Assembly (NCBI GenBank): GCA_016110215.1
Contig: JADWQD010000002.1
Location: 2,108,001 to 2,172,000 of the forward strand
Length of the DNA stretch: 64,000 nucleotides
Source of the DNA: Capronia americana
Taxonomy: Eukaryota > Ascomycota > Eurotiomycetes > Chaetothyriales > Herpotrichiellaceae
Direction: 5' to 3'
Of this stretch, positions 13,002 through 24,485 are shown piece after piece (within the stretch, counting starts at the first letter, position 1; the number at the start of each line of letters is the position of its first letter). A program made the translations under genes and the position numbers. The notes below the pieces were generated by a model. That model was not told the origin of the DNA. It saw nothing but the letters and a program-made list of their open reading frames with translations, and made no database searches.

Positions 13002-16000
13002 CTAGGCATGACTCCGATGTGCCATTGCGCGCAACGAACGGCGGCCCTGTTCTGCTTCCATCTGCTCCGCCAGCCTCGTAGTGACGTTGCGGGCCTTGTG
13101 CGTTGGTTGCTTCGGCTTCCTAGCGGGTTTGGTTTGTGCAGGCTGTGTCTGCTGGTTCTGCTGCTTGTCATCATTTGTCCGGTCCTCGGCCTGGCTGTGT
13201 TCACAACCGGTGGTGTCGCTAGCGCCCAAATTGTCGAGATGTTCGGACTCGTCGTCGGAAAGCTGACAGTCCGGCTCTGCTGTGACTAGCAAAACCTGCT
13301 GGGTCGCCTCTCCACGCGATTCATTCGCCGACACTTGCTGTGTTGACAAGACTTGACCTCGATCTTGTTGTTGTTGTTGGTCATCTACGTTTTCTGGGGA
13401 CGCCGAATGAGGCTGCTCAGCCTTTTTTTTGGACCAATTACCCGTCTTCAGATTAAGTCCCCTCATGTTCCGCGCCGGTGGCTGGTCGAGATCGTAGCAG
13501 CGTTTGCGGTATCTGAGACAGAACTGACACGGTCGTTCACCGTTGCAACGTGATTTGGATTTTGTGCAATGATGACACTTGTTGATGAAAGCGGCCGGAG
13601 TCTTCTCTTCTTGAATAACGGAATCGGATTGGCGGGTGGTGTCGATGTTATCTTCCTCTGTGTGCTGGGCTTCTGGAAATGGGGTTGGAGGTCGATACTC
13701 GTGGTCCACAACTTCCTCATGCTTAGCCACGACGGAATTTTCAAGAGTGCCGAGCTCATCTACGTGCAATTGTGCTTCTTGAGGGTCTTTCTGCTCTGCC
13801 CCCGTCTGGCCTTGTTCCTCAGCAGGCTCTTGCTCTTGCACGTGTTGTGGACCACACACTCGGTCCTGATCCTGTCCGAATATTGCTGGCTGTTCTTCTG
13901 CCTGCGGTGATACTTGAGGTTGCGCGTCTTCGGTCAATAGCATAGGTCCTTGCTCCTGGACACCGGCCGGCACGTCGTCCCGAATCTGGTCAAGCGATTT
14001 CACAGGCGAAACATCATGCGCTTCTAGAGGACCCCGTAAGTCCGCTTGCATCGAATGTTCGAGTCCTGCCTGAATCACTTGTTGGAAGAGTGACGCCTCT
14101 AGTGCTTCGGGAGGCTTCGGTTGCGCTGATGGTGCTTGAACTTGGGATAAATCCTGTTCCTGCGGTGCGACCTCTTCTTGAACATGAACTGGAGCAGGCA
14201 ATTGTGCTTGAATCTGCACCAACTCGGGCGCGGGGACTGGATGTGGTAATTTCGCCCATGGTAAGTCTTGCTGTTGTGGTTGCACTTGTTCTTCGTCTTG
14301 CCCGCGCTCATGCACGACGTCTTCCATAGGGACAGCATTTAAGGACTCCATTGATATCGCCGATGGGATCTGCATCGTCTCTTCAGACGAATGTGCAGCC
14401 ACGAGTAATTGTGCTTGGAATCGTGCTAACGATTGTGTTTGGGCCGGTTCCTGTGACTGACTGCGCATATCCTCTTGAGTCTCTACTGGTGCTGGCGTTT
14501 GGCTTTCGGCAGGAGGTATGTCCACCGCCATGCACGCCTGCGGCTGCATGGGCTCTGACACTTGCACTTGCGTTGAGTCAGCCATATCAGTGTCCGCTTG
14601 TACTTGGTGGTGCCCTTGTGCTGGTGTCGAGTCCACCATCTGAGCGTCTACTTGCCGTTGGTGGTTCTCTAGTCCCTGTGCCGAGTCGATTATCTGAGTG
14701 TCTACTTGCACTTGATGGTGTTCTTGTGCTTGTGTCGAGTCAGTCTTCTCCATGTCCAACTGCTTCTGCTCGTGTCCTTGTGTTTGGCTGAATTTCACCG
14801 ACTGCGGTTGGGCCTGCTCTTCAGGAGGAGGCTGCACCATCCCCTGGGCGTGAACGGTAGTCGGCGTCCGGGCATTCTCTTGCGCCCGCGTCAGAGGTTG
14901 CGCGTACTCAACCGGATCTTTCTGCTGATGGGCTGGCACCTGACTCTGGGTAGCCTGTTGTTGTTCCTGCGCCTGTATTTGATTCTGCACCTGTGGTGGC
15001 CGATCCTGCTTTTGGGCTTGCCCCGTACAGACAGGTGGCTGCGCTCCCAGCGGAAGCATTTCAGACCTCAGACCAGTATTCCCCTTTCGATTGCGTTCGT
15101 CGAACGCCTCCAAGTTTTCGATTCTTCCAGTCCAGAAATCCATGACATGCTCCAATTCTTTTCGATATCTTTCGCCGACACACAACTTGGCTTGCTCTGC
15201 CATTGCCCTCGTCCATTCTCTCAAGCTTTGCCGCTGCTGGAGCATGGCTACGATGTAGTGCTTTCGGTGGTGCTCCGTCTGAAGCTGGACGGACGTCTTT
15301 TGGGGTAGAGGATCGTGGTATTTCATGCGTAGGGTCAAGAAGGACAGTTGACGCTCAACAAGTAATGTTCCATTCCCGAGCTCGAAGTCAGGGTTTGGTT
15401 CCTGTCGAGCCCATTGGGTTATCTGCTGGTTGAGCGAACTACCCATCAGCCTCCTCGCCTCGGCCTTGAGTTGCGCCCATGTCAGCCGAATGGAACCAGG
15501 CTCGCGACCAAGGCAACGGATGTGGTAGGTCGTTAGCGATTTTGACTCCTTGTCTACCCAGCTCTTGTGCTCATTGCAGACATTGCGAAACATTCGGTCA
15601 TCTCGAGATATTGCCTGAAGCTGGCCACTCGGAATCTCGAAAAGAGTTTGGCGGATGTCTGGAGGATTAGAGAGGCGCGCCATCAACTGCGGCTGCTCTG
15701 ACAGATGGCGTGCTTCAGGTCGGTCATGTAACTCGTTCCTTCGAGGGTCATGGGATGCGTAGACGCGATGACCCCCGCCCAACGCTACTCCATTGATTTG
15801 AGCAGCTGCCTGGGCTTGTCTCGCCAGCTCAAAACCCTCTTGTCGCATCATCTCCTGATACTTTGGCAAAGCCGAAGGGGGGAGCATTGGTACTGTGCAA
15901 CATGTCAGCATCGCCCCATCAACGATAGTTGCCAGGAACAAGAGCACTTACAAGCAAGCTTCACATCGGGACCAACTTGCTCGCGTGCTGCGTCGCGTTC

Positions 16001-16378
16001 CATGTTCGCAATGACAAACTGTGTCCACTCGTACTGCGCAAGGGCGCCGGGCCAGTGCTCGACCTCATATAATGCATAAAGTTTGGTGATATTGAACTGT
16101 GTGTCCTTCTTCCTATCCCTAGACTGAAATTCACTGAAAAAGCATCGGTCCTTCCCAAGGCGAGCCTCCACAATTCGGATCAGTCTTTTCAGACGAGTGC
16201 GGGGGTATTTGTCCTTTGCGGCCTCTTCGGTCATGCTGCGAGGGACTCGTGGAAGCGGTGCTCTGATGACGAAGTCTGTGTATCTGAATATCTCGGGGGG
16301 GTTGAGGCGGAAGACATCCTTGGATGAGGGTAACGTGGTGGCAGTTTCGGAACGCCAAGTCTCAAGTGGTTGCGCCAT
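13002..16378 (-). CDS. Large Gln-rich protein with near-C-terminal Zn(II)2Cys6 cluster
   Basis: Exons 16378-15952 and 15892-13002 (intron GTAAGT...CACAG, 59 nt, phase 1) code 1,105 aa. Residues 1-350 look globular and charged, with no family I recognise. Residues ~360-900 are low-complexity, rich in Gln, Glu, Pro and Ala, and include three tandem 18-residue units of the form DSxQ...HHQVQVDTQ (bases 14580-14741). At 915-941 the cysteines are spaced C-x2-C-x6-C-x5-C-x2-C-x6-C, the exact fungal binuclear zinc cluster, with basic residues between Cys2 and Cys3 (TKSKSR). A basic and Gln-rich tail follows. Zn2Cys6 proteins are usually DNA-binding transcription factors with the cluster near the N terminus, so this placement is odd. 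No fungal-specific transcription factor middle domain is visible. A nuclear regulator is an inference. Confidence 0.8.
14580..14741 (-). repeat. Three 54-bp in-frame tandem repeats
   Basis: Three consecutive 18-codon units begin DSTQAQEHHQ, DSAQGLENHQ and DSTPAQGHHQ on the minus strand, and a fourth partial unit (DSTQVQ) follows. Divergence between units shows an older expansion, and the period keeps the frame. Confidence 0.85.
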
Positions 16379-16719
16379 TGTGGTAGAGATCAGAGATGCT
16401 GAGTTGAAATGTGGGAATCGTAGTCGCGGTGTTTGCTTCCTGGAGGCTGTGAAAGAGAGAAGCGCAAACAGGTCCGGCAGCAGTCCTCACTGCCTTGCTG
16501 TTGCGTATCCAACCGCGTGCTGGCAGACTTCACATAAAACCGTAGCTCAACTTCCACATATTATTCAATTCACCGCACAACCAGACCAGCCGGTGACTCA
16601 ATAGGGCCGACAGGGTGTGCGCTGCCTCCTCCACACCAAGGAACGTTGGCCAAGGGCGATTTATAGGTCTTCAAGGTTGATATTACCTACTCAGATCCAA
16701 GTATTGGCACTCACGTTCT
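16379..16719. other. Intergenic, upstream of the Zn2Cys6 gene
   Basis: 341 bp between the TatD stop and the Zn2Cys6 gene start, both genes minus strand. Nothing specific was seen. Confidence 0.4.
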
Positions 16720-17898
16720 TCAGCCAAAGATAAATTTGATCCAATTTGCTTTCAACCGCCGGGCGCCGTCCTCCACTGTCCATTCTTTGATATCGCACAC
16801 CTTGAGCACAATCTCCTCCAAAAGCTTGTCCATTCTTTCTCCAGCACAATGTAAGTCACTCTCAATAAGTATTCTGTCGTCTGGGACTGCCTTGATCACA
16901 CTGGTGACTTTCGCAGTCGATGTACTCGAGAAGTTGATGGCCATGGAGAATGAAAAGTAGATGTCGGCTGGAACGGAAGCCGCGAGGAACTGCTTGAGTG
17001 CTTCTGGGGGGCCGGAGTAGGAGTGCATGCATAGACGCGGCGGGAAGGGGGAGGACTTCGACTCGGACTTCTCGTTACCGGGGTGAGCCTTTGTAGCATC
17101 CATGGCTTTCTTCCTCTGCGCTTTTGAGGGTTTCTCGTGCCCCTTCCATAGCGCTTGCATGACTTCAAATACCAATCCGTGTGCTTGGACACTGTGGACA
17201 GACACCGGCCGATGTAGCTTTGCCGCGAGCTCGAACTGTGCCTTCAGGATAGCCTTCTGGTGGTCGATGTTGACCCGATAAGGCGACAAAGGCCTTCCCT
17301 CTCGCGTTCCTGGAGTGTACTCTTCTTCAGAACCTCCGGTTTTGCTCTTCATGTCCCCTGTCATGGCACTGGGTCCTTCCGGGAGGCGAAAAGAACGATC
17401 CAACCCGACCTCGCCCACGAGAGCATACGGGAACTCTTTCAGCCTCTCCTCCGTCTCCTGCAAAAACTGGCGGAGGGATCGTGGATGTGGAAGCGCCTGT
17501 AGGAAGCCAACGTCCTCCGGCTTTGGCGTCAAAACACTTTCATAGTGGTGCACCTGGTCCGGCTTGACGTCCTCCCCGAGATCATTGTAGAGCTGGTGTG
17601 AAAACCAGGGGTGCCATCCGAACGCTGGAATTACGCATCTCGCGGCGTCTTCTGTAAAGTCCAAGTGTGGATCTTGGAGCGGGTATCTCTTTGCGGCTTC
17701 TCGAACGAGGTCCTGATCTTGTAGCCTCGTCGACATGACCGCAAGTACCCTCGCTTTCATGCCGGCGATGTCCTTGATGGACGCTAAGATATCGGTGGGA
17801 TGGCAGTGAGCGTCAAAGACGCCAATCCGCCAAATGGCGTCGGCAGTACCCTCATCCCCATCCATACTAGCCCAGAGATGGCTTGCCCATGTATTCAA
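16720..17898 (-). CDS. TatD-family metal-dependent hydrolase (Scn1-like)
   Basis: A single exon of 392 aa. The N-terminal metal motif FDAHCHPTDIL (His-x-His), AFGWHPWFSHQL, VGEVGLDRSF (metal-binding Glu), PVSVHSVQAHG, a later MHSYSGPPEAL and ILIESDLH (catalytic Asp region) appear in the order seen in TatD hydrolases. An insertion of about 60 charged residues lies between the VGEVGLD and VSVHSV strands. TatD proteins are 3'-5' exonucleases or DNases; the closest match in type is the fission-yeast Cut9-interacting protein Scn1, whose biochemical role is unsettled. Met-17898 is the first start; a second Met (MDGDEG, 17865) could be used. Two nested inverted repeats sit just upstream. Confidence 0.9.
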   Translation of the reverse strand: MNTWASHLWASMDGDEGTADAIWRIGVFDAHCHPTDILASIKDIAGMKARVLAVMSTRLQDQDLVREAAKRYPLQDPHLDFTEDAARCVIPAFGWHPWFSHQLYNDLGEDVKPDQVHHYESVLTPKPEDVGFLQALPHPRSLRQFLQETEERLKEFPYALVGEVGLDRSFRLPEGPSAMTGDMKSKTGGSEEEYTPGTREGRPLSPYRVNIDHQKAILKAQFELAAKLHRPVSVHSVQAHGLVFEVMQALWKGHEKPSKAQRKKAMDATKAHPGNEKSESKSSPFPPRLCMHSYSGPPEALKQFLAASVPADIYFSFSMAINFSSTSTAKVTSVIKAVPDDRILIESDLHCAGERMDKLLEEIVLKVCDIKEWTVEDGARRLKANWIKFIFG

Positions 17899-18220
17899 GA
17901 GCAGACGATGGGAGACGGGAACAAGATGTCATTTCGTGGCCACGAGAAATGACACCGCGAATGACATCATCTGCTGTCATTCCAACGCGACGGGGAGCCT
18001 GGCTGCCGCTGAGAACGAAATCATCACTGCCACGACGGCGACTGGAAGGGGGGGCACAGATTCGGTGGACCATTACAGAACGAGCAGATGCATCAATATC
18101 TGGTTGACCATACCCATGATGGTATGATGCTCAAGAACATGTTGACATTAACGTATATCCCAAGGACTTGCCGTCGACGCTCGGAGGCGGAATTGGCCGT
18201 GACATTGCCCATCTATATAT
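17899..18220. promoter_or_regulatory. TatD promoter with repeated TGTCATT inverted pairs
   Basis: 322 bp between the SREBP gene stop and the TatD start. From 17927 to 17982 the octamer TGTCATTT/C occurs four times in alternating orientation: 17927-17934 plus, 17947-17954 minus, 17959-17966 minus, 17975-17982 plus. The first pair closes into a 28-bp near-palindrome centred on TGGCCA. Confidence 0.6.
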
Positions 18221-21019
18221 TTACACCACAAATCCTTGTCTGAACGCCATGTCCATCTCGTTACTACATCTCGATTCCAGGTCGACATCCCAGGCAGACA
18301 TCGAGGCGTCTTGGCTATCATAACCGGAATCGTTGCTGGTCGTGCTACACCGACGCAACGGTTTGCCTTTGCTGCTTCTCATAACCGACACGTCAGCTGG
18401 GACTATGTGATCGTGTGGTGCAATGCCAACCTCTTCTCGACCAGCCGGCGCTGGTGTTTCAATAAGTGGCAGCCGCCAGAGAAGATGCTTCAATGCGGCT
18501 TGGGCTAGCAACTGGGTGCTATTGATGTCGAGGGTTTTTGCCTCGAAGAATACCCGGGCTTTATGGGGATCGCTCTCGTGGTCTAGAATCCGCAAGGTCT
18601 CCGCGCAATGCAGACAGTTCAGTATATCAGTCCTTGCCGATATCGGTGTAGACGAATCGATGAGAAAAGGAGGTCGAACTTCAGCTTCATGCCGCGCGGT
18701 AGGATAGGGTGGCATCTCCATTGCTCTGAAAGCATGTTCAAGGTATGCGCTGCGATCAGCGCAGCTGAGCACCGAGCTTGCGGCCAACGCCCGCGTTTCA
18801 GCCGCTGAGCCCGGCGGGGCTATCTTTAAGGCAGCCGTCAAATGTTCTTGGATGAGCTCGGAAGCTTCGGGTGTCTGCAGGGATAGGTCCAGGGCCCGGG
18901 TCAATGACACGGAAGACCTCCAGGCCGCAACAGCGTCCAGCGGGGACCGCACTGCGTGGTCTTCAACCACCACGTCAAGAAGTGGGTTGACAGAGCCTTC
19001 CCCTGTCGGCCTGTCGTACATAAGGTTGTACGCTCTCTGACAGACTGTATCTTGGAACACCTCGTCACACGGCATATCGAGCATTTCCGACAAATGTCGA
19101 GGCAGCCGCTCCGCATGATGCAGGGGCAGATTGTTCTGCGATGTTTTGGCGCGGCTCCATTGCCTGTTTGCAAAGAATTTCCCAAGGCGGTTAGCGACAC
19201 TGGATAGGCCAGTTCCGAGTGCGCCCACGTTCCACAGGAGCACCCGACAATGCAGTGACTTGAGCATCAATCGCAAGGGCGTCCTGGGCAGGCTTCCAGC
19301 CCCAAAGATAGTCAGGAGTAGTCTGCTCCGGCTCACTTCGGCGTCGCCACCAGCCAATTGTGCGTCGATGGCGATGTCCCATGCTTTGATCCGGGCCACG
19401 GTGTCGTCGGCATTGCGGCCCGTGAGCCAGGCATAAGCACGCGGACCAAAGAGGTAACCAAAAGTGTACTTGAGCCACTCGGAAGTGATAGCCAACCACT
19501 CCGGGAAGAAATTGTGGTGAGGTAGTTGCAGCTCCTGCATGCTCGTGCTCCAGGCGCGACGTCGGACTTCGATGGGGGAGGCTGGGACGGGCGCCTGACT
19601 CGACCTGGTGGCCGACTCCTCCATGTCGGGTTTTGGTGCGGGCTTGGAGTTGAACAAATATGAGAATATGAGGAACGCAAGGAAGGTCAGTGCGATGAAT
19701 CCTTTGATCAAGGGAATGACACCTCCGGCCTGGCAATACCGACTGAATGTGGCCAAGTATATCCGCGGTGACCGGAGGAAGCTCCAGCCATCGAGAATCT
19801 CCAGGGGAATGCCAAAGAGGCCCTTCTCCCGGGACTCTGTGCCCAGATCTGACTCATTGAGGCCGTCCATAACCATCAGAGCGGCCAGGGAGCCCAGCAT
19901 GATTTTGGTTGGCCATTTGCCCTTGAATCTAGAGCGTTCTGCTGGCGTCTGATAGACGTGCCCATAATGGTCTTGAGATTGACTTTGTCGTAGACGTCTC
20001 CAGCTCTCTGGAAGGGGAATCAGTCCTTGTGGGGGATCGGCCGGTGTAGTTGAAGTTGATGACGGAGACTGGGCGGTTGGCGGAGACGACGATTCTTCAA
20101 TTACCACGTCACTCGTGAAGGCTGCAGCTCTCTGGGCGTCGTGGCCCCCCTGAGCGATGACTTTATCGAGGGTCTCAAGCCGTTCTTTGAGCGCGTTGTT
20201 CTCTTCCTCCAGCCGCTTCGTGCGGAACTCGAGGTGCCGAATATATTCCACCGCCTTAGTTAGGATTGAAGCCTTGTTCAACTTGTTGCTCGGAGTAAGG
20301 CCGTCCAAGTCGTCTTCATCTGAATCTCCGACCGTGTCCCGTATCTTTGACTTCTGTGCCAGACGGAGACTGGGTACGCTGTCCCTGAGCTCGGCTATCT
20401 TTTCGTTGAGATTGGCGCGATATCTCTTCTCAATGATATTGTGAGGTCGCTTCTTTGCCGCCGGAGTGGGAGCCCCGGAGCGATAGTCAGCTGTCGGGAC
20501 ATCCATGGGAGATAACTTCCGTTTGAGCATAGGACGCTGGCTGGGTGTAGGTTCGTCGCGCAAGGTATCTCCACTCAGTCTCATCTCCATGCTGGAGCGA
20601 GATTCGGGGGAAGCCGAGCTGTGCCGAGGGGTAAGGAGGTCGTGTGAAGGAGGGGCGGTGAGGAAGTCGGTCTTGATGGGAGCAAGGTGTGCGTCGCCGT
20701 TCACCGTCGACGATGGAGAGATGGGGAGGCGGACTAAGTTCTCTGGCCCTGCAGCGAGGTTGCCGTCGAAGGAGGTTCCGCTCGACGTGTTGGCGGCGCC
20801 GTTCCAATCCAGCCATTTGTCGAATTCGCGACCTGCGGACTCCAAGTCCAAGGGGGCAGACATGGTCGGCTGCGGAGGGGTGATCATTGTGCTTGTCGGA
20901 GAACTAAATGCACCGCTCTCGAGAGACTCGCATTGCCATCTAGGGTCGAGCCTTATATTGAGCCTAATGGCCTCTGCAGCTGAGATATCTCTGGGAGGCG
21001 ACGGAAAGGGAACGTTCAA
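18221..21019 (-). CDS. sre1: SREBP-type bHLH membrane transcription factor
   Basis: A single exon of 932 aa. A Ser/Pro-rich acidic N terminus (1-185) precedes a bHLH-zipper at about 189-285. Its basic region reads RPHNIIEKRYRANLNEKI, with the Tyr (residue 200) that marks SREBPs and lets them bind sterol response elements. The loop is long and acidic (DSDEDDLDG). Two membrane segments follow at about 372-387 and 434-456. The long C-terminal half matches the DUF2014-type region of ascomycete Sre1/SrbA. Family knowledge: the protein is held in the ER, the N-terminal half is released by the Dsc E3/rhomboid route when sterol or oxygen falls, and it then activates ergosterol, haem and iron genes. 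Length fits Aspergillus SrbA (about 990 aa). Its upstream region is unusually long. Confidence 0.96.
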   Translation of the reverse strand: MNVPFPSPPRDISAAEAIRLNIRLDPRWQCESLESGAFSSPTSTMITPPQPTMSAPLDLESAGREFDKWLDWNGAANTSSGTSFDGNLAAGPENLVRLPISPSSTVNGDAHLAPIKTDFLTAPPSHDLLTPRHSSASPESRSSMEMRLSGDTLRDEPTPSQRPMLKRKLSPMDVPTADYRSGAPTPAAKKRPHNIIEKRYRANLNEKIAELRDSVPSLRLAQKSKIRDTVGDSDEDDLDGLTPSNKLNKASILTKAVEYIRHLEFRTKRLEEENNALKERLETLDKVIAQGGHDAQRAAAFTSDVVIEESSSPPTAQSPSSTSTTPADPPQGLIPLPESWRRLRQSQSQDHYGHVYQTPAERSRFKGKWPTKIMLGSLAALMVMDGLNESDLGTESREKGLFGIPLEILDGWSFLRSPRIYLATFSRYCQAGGVIPLIKGFIALTFLAFLIFSYLFNSKPAPKPDMEESATRSSQAPVPASPIEVRRRAWSTSMQELQLPHHNFFPEWLAITSEWLKYTFGYLFGPRAYAWLTGRNADDTVARIKAWDIAIDAQLAGGDAEVSRSRLLLTIFGAGSLPRTPLRLMLKSLHCRVLLWNVGALGTGLSSVANRLGKFFANRQWSRAKTSQNNLPLHHAERLPRHLSEMLDMPCDEVFQDTVCQRAYNLMYDRPTGEGSVNPLLDVVVEDHAVRSPLDAVAAWRSSVSLTRALDLSLQTPEASELIQEHLTAALKIAPPGSAAETRALAASSVLSCADRSAYLEHAFRAMEMPPYPTARHEAEVRPPFLIDSSTPISARTDILNCLHCAETLRILDHESDPHKARVFFEAKTLDINSTQLLAQAALKHLLWRLPLIETPAPAGREEVGIAPHDHIVPADVSVMRSSKGKPLRRCSTTSNDSGYDSQDASMSAWDVDLESRCSNEMDMAFRQGFVV

Positions 21020-24000
21020 GGAAGCAGAGCAGCAGAGTGAGTGCGGTCGCAGGGTCCCTGGCTAGCCACTTCGAGATGGGCACAATCTGCACAGGTGCTC
21101 GAGCAATCATGAGCCAGAAATGAGGAGCAGTTGGCTCGCTTAGGCCGTGGCTTCCAGGCGCCTGCAGGCCAGCAGCGCGACGATTGGTGGGAGAGGAAAC
21201 CCTCCTCGGCGAACTCGACATCCGCGAAGCTGCGCCACGAAAACACGAAAACACGAAAACATGATAACTCGATCACCTCGCCTTGTGCTTGTCAATTCGT
21301 ACATTATACCATTCTGACCGTTGTGTTCGTTGTCTACGATACCCGTGACTGTGGCTGATGTTGTCGATCTTACCGGTCTTTGAGCGAAGCGAGTCAACTC
21401 CGGCACCTGAGCCTCTCGCGTAGGACGAACTGCCTCAACCGAATGGTGATCCCCGGGCCGCTTGCAAAGATGTCAGCTCCTTGGACCAATATGCTGTGCG
21501 AAAGTCGGTCTGAGAGCGTTGAAGACGACGTCGAGACAGTGGCGACGCCACGGTCAGCCTTCTCTCGGCTGCGTGACGGGCGCTTGCCCTCGCGCAGCCC
21601 TGATACACCTCGCGACTCCTATCCCACGCAGTCCCAGGCTGACTTCGGCACCGGTTGAGTATCGCGAGTCACCAAGCTGCTAATATGCAGTCGAGGAGAT
21701 CTCGACACTCTCGTGAAGCCGGTGGCCGCACGCCTTTCGAGACAACAGTGCGATACTGCGCCAGCAGCCCGCCCTGCTGAGGCAGTGCCGTCGTTGCATC
21801 CTGTGGGTCTCTCCTTGCGAATACGCATAAATTTCTACCCCCTATGCTCGTGCTCCTTGCCTTCTCACGATGTAAGCTTCTGTGCAGCACAGAGTATTTT
21901 CTCACTGCCTTTGATTCTGTGTGACGGACGCCCCCAGTCCAATTCGACGGATAGGCGAGGCATCGTCTTGAATGAGGGTCTGCTATGCATTGTGCAAAGT
22001 CAGTTGCTATTACATGAGCAGTCTACGGGTATATCAGATGTTACCTGCCTTTGGAGGCAACCAGATCGGTGATCTTGCTGAAGCGAGGCCGGATAAGTCG
22101 GAGAAGGGGCCAATGATCATTCTGTCATCTGGGGGTCTGCATTGTAACAAGCGGTCATCTCGCGTGCCAAGACGTTGACTTGTGAACAAACCGTGAGCCT
22201 AGGTGCATACTCTTTACGGTAGTGTTACCTTTATGCACCGTTCGTCTGCTGAAACAGCCGAATGCGGAGGGGAAAGGTAGCGTGGAACGGTTGGACGGCT
22301 CACCGGCTCACCGGCACGGCCAAGCATACTCTGGAAACCATCAAACAGGCAGTGATCGGTTCCTGCAGAGGGGAGGAATGCGGCCCTATATTTGGTTTGT
22401 GGCAGAGCAGCCATCACGAGGGGCTACCACGTTTCGCGGTACGGAAACATGGCCACTCACTCTGTCAAGTCTGGGCCACCACCAACTACCTGCATGAGAA
22501 GCACATACTCGGTTCGAATCAGGCGCCACAAGCACGGATTAGTTCTGATGTCTGCACCAAAACTCAACGACGTCTGACTCTCCAGAAACAAATAATCGGG
22601 ATATCTGATACAGAGGACATTCCTACCTGAATATCTTGAGAGGAATGGATACAAAATGTGTGACCAGCAGGACGCCCCGCAAACACCGGGCCCGAAACGG
22701 CAAGCGAACAACCTCCACGATGGCACCACTTGCCCTGCAGAATGCCCTGGACCCCTCGTAACACGATGTCGGGCAGAGTGAGTCGGATTATCCAAGTATT
22801 CATTTCGGCTCGAACGAAGAACATCGCAAACTCGCACTAATTCAGGACTACTCCGTACTCGTACTCTTGATGGGGATCGATAGCGATAACCCAAGATATC
22901 TTTCTTATCGGTCGGAAATTTTGAGATGGGCACTTGGGCTGTCAAGGTTTGTACATGCTGGCCACGTTGCTGTCCGAGAATAATCTATCCTTCAGACCCA
23001 AAAATTACACAAACCGAGCGGAAAAATGAGCCGTATTGTCTCGGACCTCAATTGGTGGCTTGTCAGACGCTTTCTCTAGGCTTCTGCGTCCCGTGATGGT
23101 AGTCAGCCCCGACATCGAGATCGGTTCTTCGGCTCTCGAAGCATGACATCAGTGAGGGAGAACCGAATCAGAGTTGGCTTTGTTATTTGCTGCTTCCAAT
23201 ATGTCGCTATCTGCGCAGATATTTGTGTCTACAAACCCGTATCACAAGCACCGTGTCTGTGTCGGCGTGCATCGAACGGCACCCCCTGGCCTCGTTTTGA
23301 TCTCGGGCGCATCCCTGTTCAACGGGCCCCATCGCAGGCGTCTTGTTGGCTGTTGGAGCGGGTGGCGCTCGTTGGCGTTCTCTTTTCCACGCTTACCGTC
23401 ATCGCGTCGTTCGGGATTTCTGCTTCGTCGTCTCCACCTTGCAAACTGGCCAATGGTGGCGGAGGTATCTTTCCATGTTCCTCTGGCCTCTGGGCTACAT
23501 TGCCCTGCATAACATTTCAAAGCAAGGCTCATTCGTGGTTACCTTCAATCAAACGTCCCCCCTCACGTTCTAGACTTCCATAAGCATGATGATCTTCGCG
23601 GCTTCTGTTCGGTGACGACGACTCCATAGCCAACTCGGTTTGCAGCCAAGACTTCCATTGTGTTCGCTGGTACACATAATACTCGCGGCTCTCGACGCTG
23701 ATACCTTTTCGTCGACGCTTCCACCCACCATTCCCGAGATCAACTCTGCGCTTAGCCACTGACAGGACCGGGAAGCTGTTGATCGCTGCCCACATTCTCG
23801 GTCACTGCATATCAAACGGCCCCCCAAGCGTACCTCGTAAACTGGGGGCGGTCAGGCGCGGCGAAAACCCACCTCGTGCTTTGTGTCTGAACCTCATTGC
23901 CCGACAGATACTCGGCGACGGACAAGTCACGGAAGGGAGCTTCCGGAAATAGGAGTCCAAGGCACAGTTTGTCTCTTGAGTAGTCTCCAGTGCTTGATCG

Positions 24001-24485
24001 TCCACCTCTATTACTATCCCTGTGCGACACGCGGTTTCCAGGATCAAAAACTCAATTTCTCTCCTCCGTCCTCTCCATGTGAACTCTGATCTGTTGCCTC
24101 TCCGATATTCGAATACCGATACAAAAGAGGACTGCTTACATCTGTGGCCCTTTGGATCCAACCAAGGGTTCAGCTCGAGTGTGATTGTCGAGAAGGCGCT
24201 GAGCAACGCAAGGGGTGATATTCATCGTCCTGGACCTTCGCCTCGAACAAGACGCCACGCATTGCGAGGCCTTCCGTCTTCCTCGACACCCAAGTTTTAC
24301 AACCACTTTCAACTACACCCAGCCACCCATCAGCACACCTCATCTCATACAGCCTCGCAACCTGGACTGCAGCTGCCGCATGCATGCAACAGCGGGCACT
24401 CAGTGACGTCGCAGCGATCTGAAGAAAACACAGGGTTTGCGGCGTTCATCTAGGCCTCCAACTTAGCCACATAGCCCCTTGTTCA
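21020..24485. other. 3.5 kb gene-poor stretch upstream of the SREBP gene
   Basis: No frame here resembles a known protein; the longest (22457-22945 minus, 23143-23583 plus, 24022-24453 plus) have no domain, signal peptide or credible intron. It must hold the promoter and leader of the SREBP gene on the left and those of the 197-residue protein on the right. No long repeat was found. A non-coding transcript cannot be excluded. Confidence 0.5.

Noticed and set aside
12843..13289. 148-residue plus-strand frame over the Zn2Cys6 3' end
   Set aside because: It crosses a CA/CT microsatellite and lies antisense to the Gln-rich gene; composition is that of a shadow.
22495..22530. Possible tRNA B-box (GGTTCGAATC near 22510)
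   Set aside because: No matching A-box or acceptor stem could be folded around it.
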